Assembly: GCA_022508305.1 (NCBI GenBank)
Contig: JAFLVM010000001.1
Span: 251,347 to 315,346, forward strand
Length of the DNA stretch: 64,000 nucleotides
Source of the DNA: Clostridiales bacterium
GTDB lineage: Bacteria > Bacillota > Clostridia > Christensenellales > CAG-314
Reading direction: 5' to 3'
The notes under the pieces are model-generated. The model did no database searches and had not been told where the DNA came from. It saw only the letters and a list, made by a program, of their open reading frames with translations. The first letter of the stretch is position 1. Each line of letters opens with the position of its first letter. Below, piece by piece: positions 45,120 through 55,300 of the stretch. A program made the translations under genes and the position numbers.

Positions 45120-45148
45120 ATTTTACAATATGCAATAAATACTGTCAA
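45120..45148 (-). promoter_or_regulatory. Strong promoter of the surface redox/protease operon
   Basis: On the minus strand, perfect TTGACA (45148-45143), a 17-base spacer and TAAAAT (45125-45120). It predicts an untranslated leader of about 80 bases before the ATG at 45033. It is the best match to the sigma-A consensus in the window. Confidence 0.75.
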
Positions 45149-45262
45149 TAGTTAATGGACATATATAAATATATATAGGCATATTCAGTATATATTTCAT
45201 TTATATGGCGATAACACCACTTATCATCGCTTATGGAACAGTAATCGTAAGATTTTCTTTGT

Positions 45263-45290
45263 TAAAAAAGACAGATAGTGAAATCTGTCC
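45263..45290 (-). terminator. Terminator of rarA
   Basis: GACAGAT / ATCTGTC stem with a six-base loop. On the minus strand it is followed by a T-run. It lies ten bases beyond the rarA stop codon. Confidence 0.8.
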
Positions 45291-45299
45291 TCAAAAAAA

Positions 45300-46526
45300 T
45301 TATTTCTTTTTGTCTTTTGGAAAATAATTTCTGTCCTTCAATGAATTAGGCAAATATTGCTGTTCGACGTATCCGCCGTAATCGTGCGGGTATTTGTACC
45401 TTTTGCTCGCTTCCGTGTGATTCTTCAAGTAGTCGGGAATATTATCGTCGGGATGATTTCGAGCATCGTCAATAGCCATATTCATAGCGACAACCACTCT
45501 GTTGGTTTTAGGGGCTTCGCACACTTCTATGATAGCCTGCGTCAGTGCAAGATTGCCTTCAGGCATACCCAAGTTATTAAGCGCGAACAAGGCATTGCAC
45601 GCGGTATTTAACGCTTTCGCCGAACAACAGTCCTCACTTGCATGCGCTATCGTTCTTCTTGCTAAAAGCTGCGGTTCGCAACCCGCCTCAATCAACCGAT
45701 TGGCGTAGTATAAAGCCGCAGTTGCATCGCTCCCCCGAAGACTTTTACAAAAAGCGCTTAGAATATGATAGAATATGTCCTCGTTGAGACTTAACGCCTT
45801 TTTTTGAAGACACTCGACGGCTATTTCTTTGGTTATAACAATCTGACCGTTCGCCTCCATGGGCGTGGTTAATGCACCGATTTCGAGTCCGTTCAATGCG
45901 CTACGAACGTCACCGCCACAGGCAGTTGCAAAATAAGTCAACGCGTCATCATCAATTTTGATATTGAGATGACTTAACCCGTTAGGTGCCTCTATCGCTC
46001 TTCTCAAAGCTTTCTTAATATCTTCAACACCGACAAGTTTAAACTCAAACAACGTACAGCGACTTACTATTGCGCGCGTCATACTGTAATTAGGGGATTC
46101 GGTTGTAGAGCCTATCAAAACGACTTGACCCGATTCCAACACTGCCAAGAGCGAATCACTTTGAGCTTTATTCCATCTGTGGCATTCGTCCAAAAGCAAG
46201 TATGTTTTCTTGCCGTACATTTCAAATGTCTTTTTAGCTTCTTCGATTACAGCCTTAACGTCAGCAACGCCGCTTGAGATAGCATTCAACATAGCAAAGT
46301 CGCCGCCTGTAGTTTCTGCGATTATTCTTGCAAGCGTTGTCTTACCCGTTCCGGGCGGCCCCCAGAAAATACAGCTTGGAACTTTTTGGGCTTGTATCAA
46401 ACGACGAAGAAGTTTCCCTTCCCCGAGTATATGCTGCTGCCCCACAAAATCGTCCAAACTTGTCGGACGCATCTTCTCCGCCAACGGTTTGCGATCGTTA
46501 TATAGATTCGTAAATAGATTACCCAT
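45300..46526 (-). CDS. rarA: Replication-associated recombination protein RarA (MgsA)
   Basis: A 408-residue AAA+ ATPase acting at stalled replication forks. Motifs: PLAEKMRPTSLDDFVGQQHI at the N-terminus, Walker A WGPPGTGKTTLARI, Walker B LLLDECHRWNKAQ, sensor GSTTESPNYS with the arginine finger region SRCTLFEF. The C-terminal tetramerisation domain is recognisable by FCKSLRGSDATAALYYANRL and the PHDYGGYVEQQYLP ending. It is preceded by a modest ribosome site and ends in a terminator. It runs in the same direction as the surface operon but has a separate transcript end. Confidence 0.95.
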   Translation of the reverse strand: MGNLFTNLYNDRKPLAEKMRPTSLDDFVGQQHILGEGKLLRRLIQAQKVPSCIFWGPPGTGKTTLARIIAETTGGDFAMLNAISSGVADVKAVIEEAKKTFEMYGKKTYLLLDECHRWNKAQSDSLLAVLESGQVVLIGSTTESPNYSMTRAIVSRCTLFEFKLVGVEDIKKALRRAIEAPNGLSHLNIKIDDDALTYFATACGGDVRSALNGLEIGALTTPMEANGQIVITKEIAVECLQKKALSLNEDIFYHILSAFCKSLRGSDATAALYYANRLIEAGCEPQLLARRTIAHASEDCCSAKALNTACNALFALNNLGMPEGNLALTQAIIEVCEAPKTNRVVVAMNMAIDDARNHPDDNIPDYLKNHTEASKRYKYPHDYGGYVEQQYLPNSLKDRNYFPKDKKK

Positions 46527-46645
46527 TTTTTGTTGATTTCCTTATATTTTTTGAGCAATGCGGAACATGTTAAAAAGCGCCCTTTGAAGCATATACTCCG
46601 CCAAAGGATTAAGGTTAATTTTCCTTGCAATTATTTGTTTTTTCC

Positions 46646-46655
46646 ACCCCATGTC
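46646..46655 (-). repeat. GACATGGGGT repeat, intergenic copy 4
   Basis: On the minus strand, GACATGGGGT followed by GGAAAAAAC, about 16 bases after the ppa stop codon and in the same orientation. It shares GACATGGGGTGGAAAAAAC with copy 3. Confidence 0.6.
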
Positions 46656-46671
46656 GCAAAATAGTCGTGTT

Positions 46672-47208
46672 TTAGCGTTTAGAAAGAATGTTCTTGATAT
46701 AGCTGTCGATGGACTTCTGCACTACGGTTTTTGCCATTTGTACGTCGTGAACTTCCGACACCGAGGTGGGTTTGTTTTCCAGTTCCTTGTAGACAGTGAA
46801 GAAATGCTGCATTTCGTCAAAAACATGCTTGGGAAGGTCGTGGATGGACTTGTAAGTGTTGTAGTTGGGGTCGGTGAAGGGTATTGCTATCACCTTTTCA
46901 TCCATGGAACCGTTGTCGTTCATAATGATGACGCCTATCGGATAGCACCTGACAAGGCTTCTTGCCAAAAGAGGCTCGGAGCAAAGTACGAGTACGTCCA
47001 TTGGGTCGCCGTCCTCGGCAAGCGTTCTGGGAATAAATCCGTAATTTGCGGGGTAATGAGTGGACGTGTACAAAATTCTGTCCAAAACGAGCAAGCCCGT
47101 TTCCTTGTCCAACTCGTATTTCATTTTGCTGCCCTTGGTAATTTCTACCACGGCGTAAAAGTCGTCTGCGTTAATTCTATTGCGAGATATATCGTGCCAA
47201 ATATTCAT
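46672..47208 (-). CDS. ppa: Inorganic pyrophosphatase (soluble family I)
   Basis: A 178-residue soluble family I pyrophosphatase. Catalytic and metal residues are visible in the [19 protein letters not shown] segment, [14 protein letters not shown], and [11 protein letters not shown] with its acidic cluster. It hydrolyses pyrophosphate released by biosynthetic reactions. AGGAGG lies five bases before the ATG. It starts nine bases after the LysR gene stop codon, so the two are probably co-transcribed. Confidence 0.95.
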   Translation of the reverse strand: MNIWHDISRNRINADDFYAVVEITKGSKMKYELDKETGLLVLDRILYTSTHYPANYGFIPRTLAEDGDPMDVLVLCSEPLLARSLVRCYPIGVIIMNDNGSMDEKVIAIPFTDPNYNTYKSIHDLPKHVFDEMQHFFTVYKELENKPTSVSEVHDVQMAKTVVQKSIDSYIKNILSKR

Positions 47209-47217
47209 TGTTTCCTC

Positions 47218-48093
47218 CTATTTTAGATGAAATTGCTTTGCAAATTGAATGAAGTTTTCCGAATCGGAATACAAACTACTGCTCTTCGACCAAATGAGAA
47301 CAATATCTTGAATTATTGACTGTTCAAGCGGTATACACACCAAATCGTCGTCCATTTCCGCCACCTGACGGTACAAAAATGCGCCTGCGTAACCGTAGGA
47401 AAGAAATTCCTTGATTGTGTACAGCTGCGATGAGTAAAGTAAAATTTTTGGCTCTACTCCTACCTCTGAAAAGGCGCGCTTGATAAAGATGTTTTGGTAG
47501 CTGTCCGCCTTGAACAGGATTATATGCTCGTTTGCCAACTCCTTGAAGGAAATACATTTTCTGTTGGCAAGCGGGTGAGATTTGCTTACGCAAAAGACAA
47601 GCTCGGTAGACACAAGCGGCAAAACGTTGTACGCGTCCTCTACGACGTTGTCCAAAATTGTAATTCCGAGGTCAACGGAATTGGCGTCAACAAGCTTACG
47701 CGCTTGCAACGAACCTGTTTCCAACATCTCCAACTGCACTTCGGGGTACATCTGCGTGTAGGCGCTGAACACCTGCGGAAACAGGAAGGTGGAAATCATG
47801 GCGGGCACGGCAATCTTTACGTGATTGTGATTGTTACCCATATCCTTCATTTGCGTTGAGAGGCTGTCCACCGACTGCAAAATGTAGTTGACCTTATCAA
47901 GGAAAAACTGTCCCTCTACCGTCAGCTGCAAGCGGTTGTGTCTGCGATGAAAAAGCTTTACGCCAAACTCGTCCTCCAACTCCTTCAAGCAAAAGGAAAT
48001 GGTCGGTTGACTGACGAACAGTTCTTCCGCCGCCTTGGTGATACTGCCACAACGGCAGACAGTTTGGAAATATCTCATTTGTAAAAGCTTCAT
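47218..48093 (-). CDS. LysR-family transcriptional regulator
   Basis: A 291-residue regulator. The N-terminal winged helix-turn-helix is typical: MKLLQMRYFQTVCRCGSITK, AAEELFVSQPTISFCLKELE and FHRRHNRLQLTVEG. It is followed by a ligand-binding domain of two subdomains (VKIAVPAMISTF, DLGITILDNV, HIILFKADSYQN, EFLSYGYAGAFLY). The effector and targets are unknown. ATG 48093 is chosen because AGGTG lies just upstream; an in-frame extension to 48246 is not family-like. It has its own promoter and lies before ppa, which it may regulate. Confidence 0.9.
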   Translation of the reverse strand: MKLLQMRYFQTVCRCGSITKAAEELFVSQPTISFCLKELEDEFGVKLFHRRHNRLQLTVEGQFFLDKVNYILQSVDSLSTQMKDMGNNHNHVKIAVPAMISTFLFPQVFSAYTQMYPEVQLEMLETGSLQARKLVDANSVDLGITILDNVVEDAYNVLPLVSTELVFCVSKSHPLANRKCISFKELANEHIILFKADSYQNIFIKRAFSEVGVEPKILLYSSQLYTIKEFLSYGYAGAFLYRQVAEMDDDLVCIPLEQSIIQDIVLIWSKSSSLYSDSENFIQFAKQFHLK

Positions 48094-48172
48094 CGTTACA
48101 CCTAACAAGTCACACGTATTTTGATATAAGTAAAATTTAGCTAAATTAGATTTTCGCTGAAATTTCCTAAGT

Positions 48173-48201
48173 ATTATACCAAATGATAAACTTAAACGCA
48201 A
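48173..48201 (-). promoter_or_regulatory. Promoter of the LysR gene
   Basis: On the minus strand, TTGCGT (48201-48196), a 17-base spacer and TATAAT (48178-48173), about 80 bases before the start codon. Confidence 0.6.
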
Positions 48202-48321
48202 CTCAAAAAGAATACAAAAAGCAAAAATATGCGGTTTTTTGTGCAAAAAATTATGAAAAAACGGTACTATGTCTGTCGTAGCATGTCACAATTCGGCAAA
48301 ACGTAATACGGTAAGGTTAAA

Positions 48322-49437
48322 TCATTCAAAAGTAAGCAATTCACACAAAATCGAGTTAATTACGTAAATCTGACTTGTGGGAACTGTAACTCTACCGCTT
48401 TCCACACACAAAAATCCCTGTCGAATAAGCTTGCGCGCGTTAGGAAAGAAATCAAAGAAATCGCTGCCGTAACGCTCCGCAAATTCCTCAAGATTTACGC
48501 CGCTACTGAGCCGCAAACCGAGCATAACGAACTCGTTAGCCTGCTCGCTGATAGACAGCGTTTCGTTCTCGTCATGCAGTTTGTCTACAGGCGTTGCAAT
48601 ATACTCGGCTATGCTGTGAGGATTGACGTATCGTGTGTCTCCGACAAAGCCGCTTGCGCTTGCCCCGAATGCAAAGTACCGCCCCTCTTGCCAGTAATTC
48701 AAATTGTGCTTACATTCACGACCAACCTGCGCAAAATTCGAAATTTCGTACCCCATATAGCGATTTTGCCCCAAAGCAGTCCGCGCGTAATCGTACAAAT
48801 CGGCAAGCTCGTCGTCATTGTGCGGGTACTTTGCCTGACACAATTCGTACAGCGGCGTATCCTCGTGTAGCTCCAATGCGTACACGCTTACGTGCTGCAA
48901 GGGTAGCTTTGCGACAGTGTCCACCGAGCGGCGAAAGTCGTCGGCAGTTTCAGGAAGTCCTACAATCAAATCGGCGTTTACGTTGTCAAAACCGCGTCGC
49001 TTGGCAAGATTCAAGGCTCTGCAAAAGTCAGCGTACGAGTGCAATCTTCCAATGCGTTTCAACGTTTCGTCGTTTACGCTTTGCAACCCGAAACTCAAGC
49101 GGTTGACTCCGTTGCGTTTGAGACAAAACAGCAATTCGTCAGTTACGCTCTCGGGGTTACATTCAACGGTTGTTTCCGAAACTTTGGACAAATCGAAGTT
49201 GTCGTTAAGCTTTTCAAACAGCCCGTCAAGGTACTTGATTTCCACTGACGAAGGAGTGCCTCCACCGAGGTAAATTGTTGAGATTTCCGACCCCATGTCG
49301 CGAAATTGCTCGATTTCGGCGTACTGCTTAGCGAAATATTTTGGCGCAAGCGAGTAGTCCGTACATGAGGAAAAAGCGCAGTAGCTGCACCGCGCTTTAC
49401 AAAACGGAATGTGAATATAAATACCGTATTTGTCCAT
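48322..49437 (-). CDS. hemW: Radical SAM protein HemW (heme chaperone type)
   Basis: A 371-residue radical SAM protein of the HemW group, once annotated as oxygen-independent coproporphyrinogen oxidase. It begins YIHIPFCKARCSYCAFSS with the CxxxCxxC cluster. It continues with IYLGGGTPSSVEIKYLD, SFGLQSVNDETLKRIGRLHS and the conserved GYEISNFAQVGRECKHNLNYW. HemW binds heme and delivers it to target proteins, while true coproporphyrinogen oxidase (HemN) is longer. It lies 54 bases after lepA, the common Firmicutes pair. A copy of the GACATGGGGT repeat lies in its coding sequence. Confidence 0.92.
   Translation of the reverse strand: MDKYGIYIHIPFCKARCSYCAFSSCTDYSLAPKYFAKQYAEIEQFRDMGSEISTIYLGGGTPSSVEIKYLDGLFEKLNDNFDLSKVSETTVECNPESVTDELLFCLKRNGVNRLSFGLQSVNDETLKRIGRLHSYADFCRALNLAKRRGFDNVNADLIVGLPETADDFRRSVDTVAKLPLQHVSVYALELHEDTPLYELCQAKYPHNDDELADLYDYARTALGQNRYMGYEISNFAQVGRECKHNLNYWQEGRYFAFGASASGFVGDTRYVNPHSIAEYIATPVDKLHDENETLSISEQANEFVMLGLRLSSGVNLEEFAERYGSDFFDFFPNARKLIRQGFLCVESGRVTVPTSQIYVINSILCELLTFE
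49290..49299 (-). repeat. GACATGGGGT repeat inside hemW
   Basis: On the minus strand, GACATGGGGT followed by CGGAAATC, translated as Asp-Met-Gly-Ser-Glu in a variable stretch just before the IYLGGGTPS motif. Confidence 0.4.
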
Positions 49438-49491
49438 TTTACAACCTCTCAGTCTGCTTACACAGAGAAGCCTTGATTGAAGTCTTGATTA

Positions 49492-51291
49492 CTAATCGTC
49501 GATTTTGAGTATGCTCATAAATGCTTCGCTCGGAACACTCACAGAGCCAACCTGACGCATACGCTTTTTGCCTTCCTTTTGCTTTTCCAACAACTTCTTT
49601 TTGCGGGTGATGTCACCGCCGTAGCACTTGGCAAGCACGTCCTTTCTTAGCGCCTTGACGGTTTCGCGAGCAATAATCTTGTTGCCGATTGCCGCTTGAA
49701 TTGGAATTTCAAACATCTGACGGGGAATTGCATCCTTCAGTTTTTCCGCCATTTGGCGTCCGCGGGCGTAGGCGCGTTCCTCGTTGACGATGATGGACAG
49801 CGCGTCGCAAACCTCGCCGTTTAGCAGCATGTCCATTCGAACAAGCTTGCCCTGCGTAAAGCCCTTCAATTCGTAGTCCAAACTGGCGTAGCCGCGCGTG
49901 CGAGATTTCAACGTGTCGAAAAAGTTGTAAATTATTTCGTTCAGCGGAATTTCGTACGTAATCTTGACCCTGCGCGTATCAAGGTAGGTCATGTCCACAA
50001 ACACGCCGCGCTTGTCCTGACACAAGCCCATTACGTCGCCGACGTACTCGGGCGGTGAAAACACTTCCGCTCGCACTATCGGTTCCTCAACGTGCTCTAT
50101 TGCCGTAACGGGCGGCAGTTTCGTGGGGTTGTCAATCATCAACACTTCGCCTTGGGTGGTGAAAACCTTGTACACTACGCTCGGCGCCGTCGTCACCAAA
50201 TCGAGGTCAAATTCACGCTCCAACCGTTCCTGAATAATCTCCATGTGCAGCAGCCCCAAAAATCCGCATCTGAATCCAAACCCTAACGCTACGGAAGTGT
50301 CCGGTTCGTAGGTGAGCGACGCGTCGTTGAGTTTCAACTTTTCCAAAGCGTCCTTCAAGTCGTTGTATTTGCTACCGTCTGCGGGGAAAATTCCGCAAAA
50401 CACCATCGGCTTTACTTCCTTGTAGCCTGTAAGCGGTTCATTACATGGATTTTTCGCATTCGTAATAGTGTCGCCGACTTTCGTGTCGGAAACGGTCTTG
50501 ATGCTTGCGCAAATATAGCCGACGTCGCCCGCTTGAAGGACAGGCACGCTTTGCATTGCAGGGGCAAAAATGCCCACTTCCGTCACGTCAAAGGTTTTGC
50601 CTTTCGTTTCAAACATTTTAATGCTATCGCCCACCTTGACAGTACCGTCCACTATGCGGGTAAAAATGATTACGCCCTTGTAGTTGTCGTACTGACAGTC
50701 AAAAATAAGCGCTTTCAACGGCGCAGTTTCGTCACCCTTTGGCGGCGGAACAACGTCCACTACCGCGTCCAAAACATCCTTGATGTTTATTCCCTCTTTG
50801 GCAGATACAAGGGGAGCGCTACTGGCGTCAAGTCCTATCGCGTCCTCAATTTCACGCTTTGCCCCGTCAATATCAGCGGAAGGCAGGTCAATTTTGTTGA
50901 TTACGGGGATAATCTCAAGATCGTTTTCTATCGCCAAATAGCAGTTGGCAAGGGTTTGCGCCTCTACTCCCTGCGACGCGTCCACCACAAGCAACGCCCC
51001 CTCGCAAGCGGCAAGAGAGCGACTTACCTCGTAGTTGAAGTCCACGTGCCCCGGTGTGTCAATGAGATTCAGGGTGTACTCCACGCCGTCCTTCGTGTAC
51101 TTCATGCGAACGGGCGTAAGCTTAATAGTTATACCGCGCTCACGCTCGATGTCCATTGAGTCCAACATTTGCGCAGACAAATCGCGCTTGGCTACCTGTC
51201 CAGTGTACTCCATCAGACGGTCTGCAAGCGTGCTTTTGCCGTGGTCAATGTGGGCGATTATGCAAAAATTTCGTGTGTTTTGTTGTGACAT
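49492..51291 (-). CDS. lepA: Elongation factor 4
   Basis: A 599-residue GTPase that back-translocates or remodels stalled ribosomes. G-domain motifs: [15 protein letters not shown] (G1), RERGITIK (G2), [13 protein letters not shown] (G3), [11 protein letters not shown] (G4). EF-G-like domains follow. The C-terminal domain specific to LepA is recognised by [19 protein letters not shown] and [28 protein letters not shown] precedes the ATG. It has its own promoter and leads into hemW. Confidence 0.98.
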   Translation of the reverse strand: MSQQNTRNFCIIAHIDHGKSTLADRLMEYTGQVAKRDLSAQMLDSMDIERERGITIKLTPVRMKYTKDGVEYTLNLIDTPGHVDFNYEVSRSLAACEGALLVVDASQGVEAQTLANCYLAIENDLEIIPVINKIDLPSADIDGAKREIEDAIGLDASSAPLVSAKEGINIKDVLDAVVDVVPPPKGDETAPLKALIFDCQYDNYKGVIIFTRIVDGTVKVGDSIKMFETKGKTFDVTEVGIFAPAMQSVPVLQAGDVGYICASIKTVSDTKVGDTITNAKNPCNEPLTGYKEVKPMVFCGIFPADGSKYNDLKDALEKLKLNDASLTYEPDTSVALGFGFRCGFLGLLHMEIIQERLEREFDLDLVTTAPSVVYKVFTTQGEVLMIDNPTKLPPVTAIEHVEEPIVRAEVFSPPEYVGDVMGLCQDKRGVFVDMTYLDTRRVKITYEIPLNEIIYNFFDTLKSRTRGYASLDYELKGFTQGKLVRMDMLLNGEVCDALSIIVNEERAYARGRQMAEKLKDAIPRQMFEIPIQAAIGNKIIARETVKALRKDVLAKCYGGDITRKKKLLEKQKEGKKRMRQVGSVSVPSEAFMSILKIDD

Positions 51292-51328
51292 ATCTCACCT
51301 TGGGTGAATAAATTGCGCTATTTTTCTT

Positions 51329-51357
51329 ATTATACCTAAAAATCCCGCATTTGTCTA
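51329..51357 (-). promoter_or_regulatory. Promoter of the lepA-hemW operon
   Basis: On the minus strand, TAGACA (51357-51352), a 17-base spacer and TATAAT (51334-51329). Confidence 0.65.
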
Positions 51358-51426
51358 CAATGTTGTGTGGATTGTGAACTTTATCCGTCATTATGAACGA
51401 ATGTTAGCCATTTTGACCATATATTA

Positions 51427-51455
51427 TTGCAAATAATTGTATTTCATTATATAAT
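51427..51455 (+). promoter_or_regulatory. Promoter of the GDPD gene
   Basis: TTGCAA, a 17-base spacer and TATAAT, divergent from the lepA promoter; leader of about 70 bases. Confidence 0.7.
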
Positions 51456-51533
51456 GTATTAATACCAAATTGACTTGCGCGAAATTTCTTACAACGTCAC
51501 GCATACAACGGTTATAACGAAAAGGAGAAAACG

Positions 51534-52289
51534 GTGATTAGAGAAGATTACAAGTGGCTGACGGACGTTTACGTCGCCCACAGGGGCTTGCACGACAACA
51601 ATAGCGACGCGCCCGAAAACTCGATACCCGCATTTAAACTTGCCGCGGCAAACGGTTACGGAATAGAAACGGACGTTCAAATGTCCAAAGACGGCGTGTT
51701 GGTAGTTTTCCACGACGATACTCTCGCCAGAATGACAGGCGCAAGCGGCAAACTGTGTGATTTCACCTTCGAACAACTGCGCGAGCTGCGTCTGCTAAAT
51801 ACCGACTGTCAAATTCCAACCTTCGACGAATTTCTTGAGGCAGCGGCAGGCGTAAACCTCATTGTGGAAATAAAAACCCATTCCGACATTGGCGAGGTGG
51901 AACAAAAGGTGTACGACGCGCTGAAAAATTACAAGGGCAACTACTGTATCGAGTCCTTCAATCCTTTCATCGTACGTTGGTACAAGGTTCACGCGCCGAA
52001 GGTGATTCGCGGACAGCTGTCCTGTGACTACGAGGGAGCTCCGTTTAGCAAATTTAAAAAATGGATTTTGCGCGAGTTGAAGCTGTGCAAATGGAACGGC
52101 AGCCAATTCATCGCTTACGACGCCGAGACAATCCGTAATAACAAAGCCGTAAAACGCTTTGGCAAAAAAATCCCTATCATCTGCTGGACAATCAAAAGTC
52201 AAGCGCAACACGACGGACTGCGCGGCTGCTACGACAACATGATTTTTGACAGCTTTACCCCTTTGAGAGATGATTTGAACCGCAATTGA
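51534..52289 (+). CDS. Glycerophosphodiester phosphodiesterase
   Basis: A 251-residue GDPD-family enzyme hydrolysing glycerophosphodiesters to glycerol 3-phosphate and an alcohol. It starts MIREDYKWLTDVYVAHRGLH, with the catalytic HRG. The DAPENSIPAFKLA and GIETDVQMSKDG motifs carry the metal-binding Glu and Asp, VVFHDDTLARMTG the second histidine, and LIVEIKTH and ICWTIKS are typical of the family. No signal peptide is seen, so it is cytosolic. The start is GTG at 51534, preceded by AAAGGAG. It is followed by the large repeat protein on the same strand after about 45 bases. Confidence 0.92.
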   Translation: MIREDYKWLTDVYVAHRGLHDNNSDAPENSIPAFKLAAANGYGIETDVQMSKDGVLVVFHDDTLARMTGASGKLCDFTFEQLRELRLLNTDCQIPTFDEFLEAAAGVNLIVEIKTHSDIGEVEQKVYDALKNYKGNYCIESFNPFIVRWYKVHAPKVIRGQLSCDYEGAPFSKFKKWILRELKLCKWNGSQFIAYDAETIRNNKAVKRFGKKIPIICWTIKSQAQHDGLRGCYDNMIFDSFTPLRDDLNRN

Positions 52290-52334
52290 AACACAACCTT
52301 ACCCCAATGAAAAACAACAAATCTTGAGGTGTTT

Positions 52335-55300
52335 ATGGGAAGAAGAATTTTAGCATTTTTTCTCGGAATGATATTTGGAATAGTCGTCCTGATCGGTGGC
52401 GTTGCAGGCGTAATTTACTATGCCGCAACAAACGTAACTCCCGGCGACGTCTATCCTGACAGTAACAAGTTCCTTGGCGACTTAGCAAACATGTCGCTGA
52501 TGGACATTTATACTGAAATTAGCAAGCTGTATCAGGAAAAAATCGGAAAAGTGGGCGACAACGGGCTGTACTACACCTTGGGGGAATTTTTGGAAGCTTA
52601 CAACATTGACACCGTAGAGGCGTTTGGCGTGGAGCTGCACCAAGACATACTGGAAATACCCCTCTTTGAAATGATAGGCGGTGACACGAACGCCGCGCTC
52701 GGTCAAATCAGAGTGAGCGCAATGTTCCGTATCGTCAATCTCTTTGGCGCGATAGGTGACGAAGATGGCGAAGCAACAGGCGCGTTTTTCTCCGAGGAAG
52801 CAATTGAAAAAGTGCGCGACCACTCCATGGCGGACTTGCTCAACGAGGAAAAGGGCATGCCCTACGTATTTGAAGATTTGTTGCTGTGCGACGTACTTGC
52901 AGGAATGTTCCCTGCAGACCCATCCGACGGCAACGCCGTAATGTGGGCGTTTGGACAGGCAAGCATCGGCAGGATCATGAACGGTTTTGGCGGCAACTTA
53001 CTTCTGCAATTTAAACCCAACGGCGTGTTTGAGGCAATGGGTTCGCTACCCATGACGGATTTGTTTGGCGGGTCAAGCACCATTATGAGCGCAATTTTCG
53101 GCAATTACAAATTTAACGATTTGATTGACGATGAAGGCAACCTCAATCCCGACGGATTGCTGGGCGGCGTGTATATCGGCAGCCTGCTTGGACTTCAACG
53201 CAACGAAATTGCCGACGTAGACGACTACGAAACGCTGTATCCCAACGGCAACGTTATTTACAAGGAAGTTGACGGCGAATACGTTTACGCAATCGTACTG
53301 AACGACGTCGCCTACGAGGCCAAATTGTACTGCAAGAAGGAGCACGAGCATGACGCAAGTTGCTACTCACTCGTGTGGTACAAAGCCGACGCGACGGAGT
53401 TCAACGAGGATAACCTGGCAACGGGTATTTACAACGCGCTTGCCGACGTCACCATTGCCGACCTTATGAGCGGCGACAGCAACGCGCTGATAGACAAATT
53501 TTTGGACATTCAGCTCAAGGAACTGTTAGACGGTCAGGAAGTCAGCAGTATGATTGCAAGCTTGGGCGAGATGACCCTGCGCGAACTGCTGAACGAAGGC
53601 GTTGACAACGTGTACTTGGGCACGATATTAAGCAACGAACGTGCTGAAATTGGCGACGAAATAGCAGACTACACTACCGTCGTAATTGAGCAGGACGGTT
53701 CTGCCGTAGTTTTGATGAACGCCGAAGGCGACCTTGCCGTACTGGAAAACGACGTTTGGTACGAGGGTAAAATCGCCTGCGGACAGGAAGCCCACACGCA
53801 CGACGAATTTTGCAATCCGTTAAACACGAATAATCCCGAGGATTACGTTTGCGGTTTGGATGAACACGAACACGGCGTTACTTGCTACAAATTCGTGTGG
53901 TACTCACCTCTCGGATTCGCGCGTACAGGCGCGCAAGGGTATTTGTGCAATTTCAAGCTGTGTGAAATCAACAGCATCAACGAATTGGTACAGTCAATGA
54001 CCTTGACGGACGTATTTGGAGAGGGCGTTCCGCCTATGCTTCGGGGCATCAAGGACACACCTATCAAACACTTAGAGACTGCAATCAACGGCGTATATCT
54101 TGGCGAATTTTTGGAGTATTCGCGCAAGTCCGTTGACGTTGAGGGCGTTGACGTGTCTGATTTGAAGAAAATCTACGCGCCAAATGACGGTGGCGAACCG
54201 AATGTGACTCAATTTGTGTACTATCTGTACGAAGTTGGCGGGATAGCCCTGTCCACAAACGGCAGAGATTTCTACCAAGGCAAGTTGCTTTGCAAGGACG
54301 AAACGCACAATCACACCAGTAAGTGCTACGCCTTTGTGTGGTACGAGGGCAACAAAGCTGTAGATGGCATAATGGGCAAGCTTGCTGGCGAAACCGTTGG
54401 CAATCTCCGCAACATTATGGATACCATTCAAACCTTGACGTTGAAGGACGTACTGGGCGAAAGCGTACCCGACATACTCAAGAGCATTGAGAATACCCCC
54501 ATTGGCGAACTCAGTACCGCAATTGAAAATATGTACTTGGGCGACTTCCTCGGCTACGAAAGAAAAGAGATTAATGAAACCGGTTACGTAAGCGTTGGAA
54601 GTCTTACCGACGTTAAACGACAGGGCGACAAGTATATCATAAATGACGGTGACGCTTGGTACGAGGCAAAACTCATTTGCAACGACGAGGACAGCGAACA
54701 CACCCACACCAGAAGCTGCTACGACTACGTGTGGTACGATGGAGACACACCTGCGGAAGGTATCACGGGCAAACTTGCAAGCGTCAAAGTGTCCGAATTG
54801 AACGACATCAACGACAAAATTATGGACTTTACGTTGGGCGACGTAATGGGCAATGATTTACCGACGTCACTCAAAGCGCTCAAAGATACGAAAATCCGCG
54901 ATTTGGGCAACGCAATTGAAGAAATGTATATAGGTTCATTCCTCGGCTACGAACGAAATCAGGTCAACAAGGACGGATACAGCGAAGTGGACGGGCTTTC
55001 GGACGTTATGCAAAATGACGGCAAATACATCATTAAAGACGGCAAAGTTTGGTATGAGGCGAAACTCAACTGTAACGAAACTTCCGACGAGCACAGCCAC
55101 GGTAGAACCTGCTTCGACTTTGTGTGGTACAGCTGCGGATTAGAGCACGAGCACAACGACGAATGTGTCGCCGACAGTCTGATAGGCAAAATGGCAAGCA
55201 TGAAGATAAAGGATTTGTCTGCCGATTCACTCAAGAACGTGCTGTACGACACCACTCTCAACGAGATTATTGATATGAGTAGCGCCAACAACCTGCTCAA

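Noticed and set aside
50533..51159. 208-codon open frame on the plus strand
   Set aside because: Antisense to lepA, whose GTPase motifs leave no doubt about the coding strand.
54072..54707. 211-codon open frame on the minus strand
   Set aside because: It lies entirely antisense to the giant repeat protein gene, has no ribosome site and no family-like motif; the plus strand frame is longer and has clear repeats.
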